From contig DHDP01000019.1 in the NCBI GenBank assembly GCA_002399405.1, forward strand, positions 372,001 to 436,000: a DNA stretch of 64,000 bases, read 5' to 3'. The position numbers and the translations under genes are program-made. How positions within the stretch are numbered: the stretch's first letter is position 1; each line of letters starts with the position of its first letter. A model generated the notes under the pieces. The model was not told the origin of the DNA, ran no database searches, and was given only the letters and a program-made list of their open reading frames with translations. Shown here piece by piece: positions 1 through 8,652 of the stretch. The DNA is from Treponema sp. UBA4873 (lineage in GTDB: Bacteria; Spirochaetota; Spirochaetia; Treponematales; Treponemataceae).

Positions 1-1605
1 TTTACCGTCCGCTTTCGTAAGCGAAATCGTAACCGTATAGCCGTCGTCGACCGAAACGCGCCACGTCCCTTTGTATTTCTTTCCTCCGATCGTACCGTCG
101 GCGTTGAGCGTCATTTCGGCCGATTCGGCGGGCACTCCGTCGAAAGCGTTGCAATCGACGGGACTTCCGCCGTACGGTGTGTATGTCCGCGTCCCCGAAC
201 CACGCGACGTGAGAATCGAGTCGTACGTACCTGCAATTTCCTCCGCCGTGAGAGGAAAGAGACGCTCGTCGCTGCCGTTGTAATCGTTGTAATACTCGTT
301 CTGATTGAGCACAGGCCAGCCGTCGGAAGTAAAGAACATCTGACGGATCTGCAGGTAAAAATAATAACCCGGCAGGAAATTCGTGCGTGAATGGCTGGCG
401 AAAAGTATTTTTCCGTCCTGTGATCTGAGAATCGATTCGCCTCCGGGACATCTCCAGCTGAGTTCGTCTTTTACCGCCGACGCGCCGATTATCTTGCTTC
501 CGTATGCGTGATAAGCGGCCGCAATCCCCGGCATGGTGAATTTCATATCGTCCCCGGACGCGTCAAGATACGGCCCCGTCAGTAATTTGCTCCGCCCGAC
601 GCCGACACGATAGTCGTTATTGAGATCGCCCATGGAAACAAAAATATAATAATATCCCGTATTTTTGTTATAAATAACCTGAGCTCCTTCGAACGCCGCA
701 CCGGCACCTCCTGCAATCAGTGTGCCGAAAGCTCCGTCGACGGTGTCTGCAGGCGCATCAAGTTCATTGCCGGCCGCATCCACAGGCTTGAGCGACACAG
801 CGTCGACGTACATGAGCGCTATGCCGCCTTTCCATGAACCGTATGTAACCGCATAGCAGTCGTTGTTTCCTATTTTGACCGTCTCCAGACTGCCGTCGGA
901 AACATCGCTTACGAATTCGGGGTCGATGGCGCCGAATCCGCCGTTCCACGAAGCAGAACCGGAATTCTCCGCGTCGAGTGTTTTATACGAAGCGGTATTC
1001 TTTGTCTTACTGCTGCTCCAAGCGTAGCGCACAAGCACCGACTGCGCGTACGACACGCCGAGCGCCGATAATTTTTCCGCAATCACCGGCTCCTTCGACG
1101 CGGCAGTCACCGCGGGGTAGAACGGTCCCGTCGGTCCGGAAGCTATCGCGAGCGCAATGCATGCAGTCGGCTGACCGGGTGTGATGCTGTCGGTGATAAC
1201 GCCGTGGAACATATAATACAGGCCGTTCTGTTTTATGACAGTCGGCGCCCACGTAGTCGCGGAAGCTGCGTTCTGCCCGACCCACGAAAGAAAATCCTTG
1301 TCCCAGTTGCCCTGCAAAGCGGATTTTGCGCTGCATTCCCAATGTACGAGGTCCTTCGACGTACGCACCTGTAAGCCGGGCTTATGAACATTTCCCATCG
1401 ATGCATCGGTGGAATATACGTAATACGTGCCGTCGTCGTCCTGAAACAGTTTCGGGTCGTGACAATTAAGCGCGCCCCACGAAGCCTGATTCCCGCCGCT
1501 GAGTCCGTTATATTTATTGTACACATATGCGTCGACATCGCGTTCCGCAGCCGGCAGTACAGTGCAGCACAGACAGGCTGCAATACCGATTATTATTTTT
1601 CTCAT
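1..1605 (-). CDS. GH43 endo-arabinanase, 3' end cut by window edge
   Basis: Probably hydrolyses alpha-1,5-arabinan outside the cytoplasm. The frame is open from an ATG at 1605 to the edge (535 codons seen). An N-terminal hydrophobic signal peptide is followed by the GH43 start 'GALNCHDPKLFQDD', with the presumed catalytic base Asp near residue 50. Then come 'WAPTVIKQN', 'GFGAIDPEF' (pKa-tuning Asp) and 'FEGAQVIYN' (presumed acid Glu). The last ~110 residues resemble the C-terminal beta domain of Abn2-type arabinanases. It is a close paralogue of the 811-residue enzyme at 2344-4779 but lacks that protein's insertion. Last gene seen in the operon. Its ribosome-binding site (GGAGGAA) lies inside the end of the preceding gene, whose stop codon is one base before this ATG, so the two are likely translationally coupled. 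Substrate inferred from family and neighbours. Confidence 0.85.
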   Translation of the reverse strand, partial: MRKIIIGIAACLCCTVLPAAERDVDAYVYNKYNGLSGGNQASWGALNCHDPKLFQDDDGTYYVYSTDASMGNVHKPGLQVRTSKDLVHWECSAKSALQGNWDKDFLSWVGQNAASATTWAPTVIKQNGLYYMFHGVITDSITPGQPTACIALAIASGPTGPFYPAVTAASKEPVIAEKLSALGVSYAQSVLVRYAWSSSKTKNTASYKTLDAENSGSASWNGGFGAIDPEFVSDVSDGSLETVKIGNNDCYAVTYGSWKGGIALMYVDAVSLKPVDAAGNELDAPADTVDGAFGTLIAGGAGAAFEGAQVIYNKNTGYYYIFVSMGDLNNDYRVGVGRSKLLTGPYLDASGDDMKFTMPGIAAAYHAYGSKIIGASAVKDELSWRCPGGESILRSQDGKILFASHSRTNFLPGYYFYLQIRQMFFTSDGWPVLNQNEYYNDYNGSDERLFPLTAEEIAGTYDSILTSRGSGTRTYTPYGGSPVDCNAFDGVPAESAEMTLNADGTIGGKKYKGTWRVSVDDGYTVTISLTKADGK

Positions 1606-1606
1606 G

Positions 1607-2302
1607 TTATTCCTCCGTCGCCGACCCGGTCGGCGTTTGCCCGCTTGCGGCTGCCACAGCCTCATCCGAAAGTCTGTCGCACAACTGCCGGGCCTGTTCT
1701 TTCGTCATAAAAATATACGTCGTCTGCAGGTCTTCATCGTTTGAAGTAGTAACCTGATACCTGCTGTTCTTCGTTTCCCACACGGTAAGCGTAAAATACG
1801 GGGATTTGTTCTTGAACATATATCCCATCTGCACATTCGTATCCGCATAATTCGAAGCTGTCTGTGCGAACACCCCCCATTCCATGCGGCACGGATATTG
1901 ACCGTACACTTTGTACGATTCCTTTGTCTTTCTGCTCAGCGTTTTGTCGTCAAAATCGGCAAGATACTGCTTCACTGAATCCGCAAGCGCACGACGCGTC
2001 GCCTTATTCATAAGCAGATTGTATCCGCCGAGATTGCTTCTGTACTGCAGTCCCGCAAGATTCGTATCTTTATCGCAGACAAGCGAAATTTCCGTTTCGC
2101 CGAATATGCCGTAATCCGTGTACGTAAAAACTTTCGCAGTGTCATACCTGCTGTATTTATTCGCGGTGAAGATATCGGAAATCTGACTCAACTGAAGCGG
2201 CGCCCCGGTGCCGGATTGTGATGATGTCCGGCAGGAACATAATAAAGCTGCCGATACAACAGAAAAAATTAATATTATAGAAGATAATCTGCTCATATTC
2301 AT
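1607..2302 (-). CDS. Lipoprotein of unknown function in the arabinan operon
   Basis: Not recognised as a known family. The 231-residue product starts with a short charged stretch, a hydrophobic segment and a lipobox-like 'ALLCSC', so lipidation at about Cys23 is likely. The mature part has mixed alpha/beta character with no repeats or evident catalytic motif. It ends '...PTGSATEE', and its last codons carry the Shine-Dalgarno of the downstream GH43 gene. It sits between two GH43 endo-arabinanase genes (41-base gap upstream, one base downstream). A glycan-binding or envelope accessory role is only inferred from position. Confidence 0.8.
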   Translation of the reverse strand: MNMSRLSSIILIFSVVSAALLCSCRTSSQSGTGAPLQLSQISDIFTANKYSRYDTAKVFTYTDYGIFGETEISLVCDKDTNLAGLQYRSNLGGYNLLMNKATRRALADSVKQYLADFDDKTLSRKTKESYKVYGQYPCRMEWGVFAQTASNYADTNVQMGYMFKNKSPYFTLTVWETKNSRYQVTTSNDEDLQTTYIFMTKEQARQLCDRLSDEAVAAASGQTPTGSATEE

Positions 2303-2343
2303 AAACCTACCATATGATTGTGTTTGTTACAATCAGGTACTTA

Positions 2344-4779
2344 TTAATAATTGTGTTTATTTCCGAAGAAATATTCCCCCGCTTCGGTATCACCAGAAGT
2401 CGAATCTATCGTCGTAAACGATATTGTCTGCCGCGTCACACCGCCCTTGCGCGCCCAGTCGGTCGCTTTTAGCGCATATCCCTCGAACGTGCCTAACGCC
2501 GTCCCGTCCGCTTCCGTAAGCGCCATTGTGACGGTATATCCGTCGCTGCCGAGCGTCCACGTACCGGCGTACGTATCCCCTCCGATTGTTCCGTCGGAAC
2601 CGAGCGTCATTGAAACGGATGCCGTCGGTGTCTCGTCGGCCGTATTGTACGTCCCCGAAGTTCCGCCGTACGGAGTAAACGAACTCGTATTGGTTCCCCT
2701 CACCGTAAGAATCGTGTCATAGGTACCTGCGATATCAGCTGCAGTCAACACAGTAAGACCTTCATCGCTGCCGTCGTAGTCGTCATAGTACTCGTTCTGA
2801 TTAAGCACCGGCCAGCCGTCGGCGGTAAAGAACATCTGACGCAGCTGCAGGTAGAAATAATACCCCGCTTTGAAGTTCGTGCGCGAATGGCACGCGAACA
2901 TGATTTTGCCGTCGTTCGTCCTGAGAATCGACTGCCCGCCCGGACACCGCCAGCTGTATTCGCCGTCGAACGCCGCGGCGCCTGTTATTTTGCTTCCGAT
3001 TGCGTGATAGTTGCTGCCGCTGCCGGTCGTCGAAGTGAGCAGCATGCTCTTCTCTCCCGCATCGAGGAACGGTCCCGTAATACTCGTGCTCCGTCCGACA
3101 CCGACACGGTATTCGTAATTCAATTCACCCATCGAGACGAATAAATAATAATATCCCGTATCGCTGTTGTATATGAGCTGAGCGCCTTCGTACGCACCGC
3201 CGTATCCGCCGCCGATCCTTGTGAAGCAGGTGCTCATTTCTTCTTCGTCGAGAGGATGTGTAAGCACGTTGCCGGATGCGTCGACCGGCTGCAGAGTGCC
3301 GGCATCGACGTAGATAAGCGCGATGCCGCCCTTCCAGGAGCCGAACGTCATCGCGTAGCATGCGGTCGAACCGACTTGATACGTCTTCGGAAGTTTGGAA
3401 CCGGATGACGTGTCGGCAACATCGTAGACAAACTCCGGATCAATAGCACCGAAACCGTAGTTCCAGCTTGCGGTCGACGAACTTTCCGTATCGGTGTTGT
3501 ATGAAGCGGTATTGTTCGTCGTACGCAGGTCCCCGCTGTAACCGGTCCCTGTCGCCGTGTAGTACGTCGTGATGCCGTCGGCGGACGCCGCCGTCACGAC
3601 GCACGTACCTGTCGATGCCGTATATTGCGCAGTAACGATGATTTCCGTACCGTCCGCGAACACATTTCCAAAATAATCACTGCCAGTACTCGTCCAGGAG
3701 TAATTGCATGTCGTGGATACTCTCAGATTCGTACCGCTTGAAGAATTGCCGTAGCCGTACATATTATTATTTATTCCGCTGTTCGGCGTAAAATCGTTCG
3801 TCCAGTCATCAGCGCGCAGATACCAGCCTGCTTTTGTGTCGTTGTCGACAAGAGCGAACGACCATTTCTGATAGTTGCTGGCGCCGACGTCGTCGAGCGT
3901 AATGTCGTACTTAACGGTAAAATCACCTGTCAGTCCCGTTACACCGGAATACGCCGTCGTCGAAACGTCATACCAGTTTCCCGTAGCTGCAAGTGTCTTC
4001 TCGGTTGAATCAGTCGTCGTACCGCTGTCAGTCGTCGTCGTTATGCTGTTCACCGTCATCTTTGTCATTTCGCCGCCGATATATGCCGACATGCCTTCTG
4101 TCGGCGTATTCCACGCATAGCGCACAAGCGTTGAATTTGTATACGCCGACGAATCGTACTCGTGAGCCGGTTTAAACGGCCCCGTCGGACTGTCCGCAAC
4201 AGCAAGACCTATCCACGCGGTCGGACCTTTTTCATTGGTGCTGTCGAACCCTTTTACGTTGTCGGTAATAATTCCGTGGAACATATAATATTTACTGTTC
4301 TGCTTAATAACTGTGGGCGCCCAAGTCGTTGCCGTGTAGCTCGAATTACTGCCCGATGTTTCTGTCGTACCGTTCGCAACCTCGCCTGTAGCTGTAAGCA
4401 TGTCGGGATCCCAGTTTCCCTGAATTGCGGAAGAACTTTTGCACGTCCAGTTCACCAGGTCCGACGAACTGCGCACCTGGAGTCCTGTCTTATGAGCATT
4501 GCCTATCGACGCGTCGGTCGAATACACATAGTACGTACCGTCGTCGTCCTGAAACAGTTTCGGGTCATGACAGTTGAGCGCACCCCACTTCGCCTGAGTC
4601 GTAGCGTTCGTCGTAGCAGTCGTATATTTTGTTGAAACAATATCGTCGAGACCGCTGGTAATATTGTCGTCGCTGTCGTTCGTAGTTCCGCTGCCTGCCG
4701 CATTCCGACAACCGGCAGTCATCACACCGGCGGATATCAGAATGCACATACTGATTAAATTTGTTATTTTTACTTTCAT
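2344..4779 (-). CDS. GH43 endo-arabinanase lipoprotein with an inserted beta domain
   Basis: Predicted surface lipoprotein (lipobox 'MTAGC', Cys24) that would cut alpha-1,5-arabinan. GH43 landmarks: 'NCHDPKLFQDD' (base Asp72), 'TTWAPTVIKQN', 'GFGAIDPEF' (Asp447) and 'YEGAQLIYN' (acid Glu531). An Abn2-like beta domain forms the C-terminus from about residue 690. Compared with the paralogue at 1-1605, about 195 extra residues (roughly 224-421) sit cleanly between 'LVRYAW' and 'NTASYNT..GFGAIDPEF'. The extra segment resembles the whole mature part of the small lipoprotein at 8653-9258 (shared W-x-x-A-x-x-D-x-D and LR-x-D-x-W-x-N patterns). At 811 residues it is much longer than usual endo-arabinanases. 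The start is supported by GGAG ahead of the ATG. Confidence 0.88.
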   Translation of the reverse strand: MKVKITNLISMCILISAGVMTAGCRNAAGSGTTNDSDDNITSGLDDIVSTKYTTATTNATTQAKWGALNCHDPKLFQDDDGTYYVYSTDASIGNAHKTGLQVRSSSDLVNWTCKSSSAIQGNWDPDMLTATGEVANGTTETSGSNSSYTATTWAPTVIKQNSKYYMFHGIITDNVKGFDSTNEKGPTAWIGLAVADSPTGPFKPAHEYDSSAYTNSTLVRYAWNTPTEGMSAYIGGEMTKMTVNSITTTTDSGTTTDSTEKTLAATGNWYDVSTTAYSGVTGLTGDFTVKYDITLDDVGASNYQKWSFALVDNDTKAGWYLRADDWTNDFTPNSGINNNMYGYGNSSSGTNLRVSTTCNYSWTSTGSDYFGNVFADGTEIIVTAQYTASTGTCVVTAASADGITTYYTATGTGYSGDLRTTNNTASYNTDTESSSTASWNYGFGAIDPEFVYDVADTSSGSKLPKTYQVGSTACYAMTFGSWKGGIALIYVDAGTLQPVDASGNVLTHPLDEEEMSTCFTRIGGGYGGAYEGAQLIYNSDTGYYYLFVSMGELNYEYRVGVGRSTSITGPFLDAGEKSMLLTSTTGSGSNYHAIGSKITGAAAFDGEYSWRCPGGQSILRTNDGKIMFACHSRTNFKAGYYFYLQLRQMFFTADGWPVLNQNEYYDDYDGSDEGLTVLTAADIAGTYDTILTVRGTNTSSFTPYGGTSGTYNTADETPTASVSMTLGSDGTIGGDTYAGTWTLGSDGYTVTMALTEADGTALGTFEGYALKATDWARKGGVTRQTISFTTIDSTSGDTEAGEYFFGNKHNY

Positions 4780-4800
4780 GAGTTTTCTCCATCGTTCCGT

Positions 4801-6279
4801 CTATTTCCGCTTAGCCGGTTTTCCCGTACGTTTTCCCCACCATGCCTGCCCGTTCTGATCTATTCCCGTAAACACGATGCACCGCCGGCCGTTTTCCCAG
4901 TCCCATGAAGGCAGTAGTTTCCCGTTTATTTCGGCTTCGTTTCCGTCTTCATCGGTAATCGTAATCTTCATGCTGTAGTCGCCCGTCTTCTCCCAGGAAC
5001 CGGTATATCCGCCCGCCACAGTTTTATCGGGCATCAAATTCGCCTCTTTTGACGCAGCGTCGAAAATCGCACAGCGCGCGTGTTCAAGAAATTCCCATCT
5101 GCCGCCGACGGCATCCTCAGGAATCTTCTGTTCCTTTTCTCCCGCATAGCGTTCAGGAGACGCCATAGGCCAGCCGTCGTCGGACCACAGCAGTTTACGT
5201 ACGTTGAGGAACGCCCAGTTTTTGTCGCGCTCGATGCGCGCATGGTGTACGACATACCATTCGCCGTTGTCGTTGAGGACTGAATTGTGTCCGGGCGCAG
5301 CCCAGCCTTCACCGTTTTTAAACGCAAATCCGCCCATGAGCTTGTACCCTACGTTCGCCGAGATAATCTCCACGTCGTCCGGCACGTCGTCGCTGTACGG
5401 ATAGTCAGTCATTTTCTGACCGAGAATATCGTAATACGGACCTTCGACAGAATCCGCACGCCCCACGCGGATGTTGTAGTCGCTTGAAAGCGAATCGTAG
5501 CTCACGAACAGATAATATTTTTTGAACCCGGGGTTGTAAACGATGTAAGGCCCTTCTTCCCCTGTGCTGTCGCCGCGCGTTGCTATAATTTTCCCCGGCC
5601 CGTCTTCGGCAGGCAGTCCGGTCTTTTCATCCATTTTAATAAGATGAATACCGTCAAAGAACGATCCGTACACCATCCACAATTTTCTATCGTTGTCGAA
5701 AAAAACGCCCGGATCGATCGCGTTCTCGTCGCTTGTATAGTCCGATTTGTAAATAATTCCGTGATCTTCCCACGGTCCCGATATTTTATCCGCCGTCGCA
5801 TAGCAGATGCAGGACGTCTGCGACCCCATTTTAGACGCCGCATAATACAGATAATATTTTTTTCCAAGTTTGATGACGTCGGGAGCCCACAGTGCGGAAG
5901 CCCCTGAATAATCGCGGGCCGGCTTCGGGATGCCGTCAAGCGCGGTTCCGACATACTCCCAATTAACAAGATCCGTTGATTTACGAACCTGCAGTCCTTG
6001 CGTGGGAGCGCGTCCTACGGCGACGTCGCTCGAAAACACCCAGTATGTGTTTCCGTCTTTATATATGGCAGGATCATGACCGTTGAGATACCCCCACAGC
6101 TTCGTATCCGCAATTGCAGCAGACTGCATAAGCATCGTGTCGGCCGGGCGTTCCGGATAGGAAATACCAAACGAATCAGTTTCGGAAAAGAGAGGAACCG
6201 TTGCCAGGCTGCACAGCAGAAACGAAGCAGCCGTTTTTATTAAAAAATTATGTGAATGCTGTTTAAAAAAAATGTGCAT
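4801..6279 (-). CDS. GH43 endo-arabinanase (Abn2-like), secreted
   Basis: Likely endo-alpha-1,5-L-arabinanase. A signal peptide of about 32 residues (hydrophobic 'ASFLLCSLATVPLF') is followed by the GH43 blade propeller: 'YLNGHDPAIYKDG' (base Asp), 'WAPDVIKLGKKYYLYY', 'AIDPGVFFDND' and 'GEEGPYIVYN' (acid Glu). The C-terminal ~105 residues ('GRWEFLEH...WWGKRTGK') match the extra beta domain of Bacillus Abn2-type enzymes. At 492 residues it has the usual two-domain length. It differs from the other two arabinanases here in having no clear lipobox, so it may be periplasmic or released. Separated from the upstream LamG gene by two strong hairpins, one terminator-like, which may lower its expression relative to the barrel and lipoproteins upstream. 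Confidence 0.88.
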   Translation of the reverse strand: MHIFFKQHSHNFLIKTAASFLLCSLATVPLFSETDSFGISYPERPADTMLMQSAAIADTKLWGYLNGHDPAIYKDGNTYWVFSSDVAVGRAPTQGLQVRKSTDLVNWEYVGTALDGIPKPARDYSGASALWAPDVIKLGKKYYLYYAASKMGSQTSCICYATADKISGPWEDHGIIYKSDYTSDENAIDPGVFFDNDRKLWMVYGSFFDGIHLIKMDEKTGLPAEDGPGKIIATRGDSTGEEGPYIVYNPGFKKYYLFVSYDSLSSDYNIRVGRADSVEGPYYDILGQKMTDYPYSDDVPDDVEIISANVGYKLMGGFAFKNGEGWAAPGHNSVLNDNGEWYVVHHARIERDKNWAFLNVRKLLWSDDGWPMASPERYAGEKEQKIPEDAVGGRWEFLEHARCAIFDAASKEANLMPDKTVAGGYTGSWEKTGDYSMKITITDEDGNEAEINGKLLPSWDWENGRRCIVFTGIDQNGQAWWGKRTGKPAKRK

Positions 6280-6308
6280 ATCTTTTACCTGCCTGTTGTT
6301 TTATTTAA

Positions 6309-6350
6309 CAAAAAGAGGTATACACGGTCCGTTGGTTTACCGTGTATACC
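6309..6350 (-). terminator. Intra-operon terminator-like hairpin before the GH43 gene
   Basis: Perfect 12-bp inverted repeat GGTATACACGGT / ACCGTGTATACC (6317-6328 with 6339-6350). On the minus strand it is followed by CTCTTTTTG, as in a rho-independent terminator. It lies between the LamG lipoprotein gene and the GH43 gene and would partly uncouple the enzymes from the highly needed outer-membrane genes. Confidence 0.75.
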
Positions 6351-6379
6351 ATAATGCAGCACCTTTCCTGCTGCATTAT
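6351..6379 (-). other. Hairpin overlapping the stop codon of the LamG gene
   Basis: Perfect 11-bp inverted repeat ATAATGCAGCA / TGCTGCATTAT with a 7-base loop. One arm contains the TAA stop (6376-6378) of the LamG lipoprotein gene. It has no T-run of its own and stands next to the terminator-like hairpin at 6309-6350. An mRNA 3'-end stabiliser is the likely role. Confidence 0.65.
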
Positions 6380-7116
6380 TTTGCGGCGGGAAGTCCCTTC
6401 ATGATTGCTTTGATCTGTTTGCCGGAAGCGCACGTGCCCGAAATGTAAATTTCATCCACTGCACCGGCGAACAGCGGATCGGCACTCCAGTTCGAACGGC
6501 CGACATACGCCTGTCCGTGAACAAAACCGGAGAGTTTGTTCGCGCACGGCACCTGCTGGATAAGATTTCCGTTCACATAAAGACTCGCCTTTCCATTGCC
6601 GAGCGTTACCGCAACGTGAGTCCACTGACCCGCTGCCGGAGTTGCAGCAAGCAGCGTAACGGCCGCTCCCTGCGGCCCGAACACATCGAGACGAAGCTGA
6701 TGTTCAACGCCTGCATACCCGAGCCACAAATCCGATGAGGCACCGTCGCCGATATCGAGGATACGTGACCAATCCTTCCACATATCGGGTTTCACCCACG
6801 CGGCAAACGTAAATTCGTCGCTGTCGAACACACTCTCGTCGAGCGTAACGTAGCAGTCGGAACCGTTGAAGACCATTGCCTTACCGAATTTTCCGTCGGT
6901 AAGCGTGCCGTCGCCGCCGGCATAGCCGGGCAGTTCGTTTCCTGAAGCGTCGGAAATATCTCCGTCTTCAATCGGCTGCTCGAAATTGTAAATACTGAGT
7001 GCAGGCGGAATATCGCCACCTGCTCCGCCAGCGGCACCAGCCTCTTTCGTCGTACCGCAGCCTGTGAATGCAAGAACAGCAGCAGTACACATAATGCCGG
7101 TAAGAATCTTTTTCAT
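6376..7116 (-). CDS. LamG/concanavalin-like lipoprotein
   Basis: Predicted lipoprotein (lipobox 'LAFTGC', about Cys20) whose mature part is one laminin-G/concanavalin A-like jelly roll: 'GKAMVFNGSDCYVTL', 'FTFAAWVKPD', 'WTHVAVTLGNGKASLYVNGNL' and 'FAGAVDEIYI' are typical strands of Laminin_G_3 domains. It has no catalytic motif. With 246 residues and a single sugar-binding-type fold beside an outer-membrane barrel and arabinanases, it is best seen as a surface glycan-binding protein, analogous in role (not in sequence) to SusE/F. The start is fixed by GGGAGG before the ATG. Ligand unknown, arabinan inferred from context. Confidence 0.85.
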   Translation of the reverse strand: MKKILTGIMCTAAVLAFTGCGTTKEAGAAGGAGGDIPPALSIYNFEQPIEDGDISDASGNELPGYAGGDGTLTDGKFGKAMVFNGSDCYVTLDESVFDSDEFTFAAWVKPDMWKDWSRILDIGDGASSDLWLGYAGVEHQLRLDVFGPQGAAVTLLAATPAAGQWTHVAVTLGNGKASLYVNGNLIQQVPCANKLSGFVHGQAYVGRSNWSADPLFAGAVDEIYISGTCASGKQIKAIMKGLPAAK

Positions 7117-7226
7117 GTTACGAACCTCCCTAAAAGTTATTAATAATTCCCGTCATGAACGACGGGCCGCAGCATAACGCGGATTTTTCATTGCAGAAGT
7201 ACTCTGCTCTAAGAAAAACCCGCAGA

Positions 7227-7255
7227 AGAAAGTTTGGCAGAATGTCAAACTTTCT
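7227..7255 (-). other. Intergenic hairpin after the barrel gene
   Basis: Perfect 10-bp inverted repeat AGAAAGTTTG / CAAACTTTCT with a 9-base loop, two bases past the barrel stop codon and ahead of a 110-base spacer with a smaller CCCGTC/GACGGG hairpin. No T-run follows directly, so it more likely stabilises the mRNA 3' end than terminates. Confidence 0.6.
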
Positions 7256-7257
7256 GA

Positions 7258-8637
7258 CTAGAACCAGAAGCACATTGCGACAGGAACGCGGTACGTAATT
7301 CCTTCCGTCGTTTTCGACGTCGAGAAGCGTGAATATTGTACCTCGATTCCGGTACGCGCATAGCCGTTGGCGAAGTTCTTCTGAACATACGGGTACCCGT
7401 AAATTGTAAAGTAACGCCCCGGACTTCCTGAACCGGGCTGATCTGCCGTATCCATCCAGTCGGAAGACATCGCCAAATCGTCGTACCAGTCGCTGTCTAC
7501 GCGGCAAGTAGCGGTACTGTCACCGGAAAATGCACTGCCGTTCGCATCCTGAGCGTACATCGTGTTAAGCTGCATACCGATCTGATACGGTGTTCCGGCG
7601 AATGTGTACGCCGCGTTGAGCCCGAGAATGTCGTAAACGAGTTTCTCGTTCGTTGCAATGTAATGATCGTCCGCGTAGAAAAGACGGTCCTCAAAGTTTA
7701 CAGTCAGATTGGAAAAGGGCTTTACCTGACCTGATACGCCGAGATAATATGCGAATACTTCCTTGTCGACCGTGTCATTTTTGCGGTAGCGCAGATCGAA
7801 CGACGCGTTGAGCGGTACATTCGGAACAAGGTACGGCATGTCGGCCTGAACATATGCTTCACCGAAGTAATTAGTCGTTGCACCGTCTGCGGAATCATAG
7901 GCATAAATACCTGTATAATACGTTCCCGGTCTCCAGCCGCCGTTGAACGTAATTCCCGTCGGAGTTTTATACTGTGCAACGAGTTTAACTTTCTTGTAAA
8001 GATACTGCCACTGATTTGCCGTCAAATAATTCACGCCGTTGCCGGAACCGGGAAGGATCGGAAGACCTGCAAGAATCTTAAATCCGTTGAGGAACTGCGG
8101 ACAGTATTCAACAGCAGTAAGATGCTGACCGTTGTCGCGGTCTGCAAGATTGCGGATGTTCTGACCGCCGAGCGCATAGCCGTTGAAAATATAGCCCGCA
8201 TTCCACTCCTCAAAGCGTCCGGTATAGACGAAAATCTGGTCGTTCAGGAAGCTGGCGCGGATGTTCATCTGATGGAACGGAGTTGACGCATAAGATGTTG
8301 TAAAACTGGAACCTGATTCATCATCAGCAGTTATCACAGTCTGCGTAACATCGTGGTACAGGTTGTACCATGAATTTCCTCCCGAATCGAGGCGGATACC
8401 TACGTTGAACAGGAAGTTGGCGGCCGTAACGCTCATGTTAAGTTCCGTTCGTCCGTTATAGAACGAACCGTATTCGGCAGAAGCTTCCGTCCAGTCGTTC
8501 GTTCCCAAATTCGTATTTTCCTGTCCGACGGCAAAGTTTGTATAATCAAGATAGCCGTGGAATGAAACAGTCTGTGCGGAAAGCACAGCACCCGCAGCAA
8601 GCGCCGCTGCGCCAAAAATTATTTTTTTTGCGTTCAT
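7258..8637 (-). CDS. Outer-membrane beta-barrel, probable oligosaccharide channel
   Basis: 459-residue protein with a cleavable signal peptide ('ALAAGAVLSAQ') and a mature part of alternating amphipathic strands rich in Tyr, Asn and Gly, such as 'VSFHGYLDYTNFAVG' and 'YFTIYGYPYVQKNFANGY'. It ends '...VAMCFWF': a C-terminal aromatic residue is the usual signature of a BAM-inserted barrel. It is encoded between two small lipoproteins at the head of the arabinan operon. No SusC plug, TonB box or POTRA is visible, so a passive porin for arabino-oligosaccharides is the likely role. Family not recognised beyond barrel character. Confidence 0.8.
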   Translation of the reverse strand: MNAKKIIFGAAALAAGAVLSAQTVSFHGYLDYTNFAVGQENTNLGTNDWTEASAEYGSFYNGRTELNMSVTAANFLFNVGIRLDSGGNSWYNLYHDVTQTVITADDESGSSFTTSYASTPFHQMNIRASFLNDQIFVYTGRFEEWNAGYIFNGYALGGQNIRNLADRDNGQHLTAVEYCPQFLNGFKILAGLPILPGSGNGVNYLTANQWQYLYKKVKLVAQYKTPTGITFNGGWRPGTYYTGIYAYDSADGATTNYFGEAYVQADMPYLVPNVPLNASFDLRYRKNDTVDKEVFAYYLGVSGQVKPFSNLTVNFEDRLFYADDHYIATNEKLVYDILGLNAAYTFAGTPYQIGMQLNTMYAQDANGSAFSGDSTATCRVDSDWYDDLAMSSDWMDTADQPGSGSPGRYFTIYGYPYVQKNFANGYARTGIEVQYSRFSTSKTTEGITYRVPVAMCFWF

Positions 8638-8652
8638 GTCTGTTCTCCTCTA

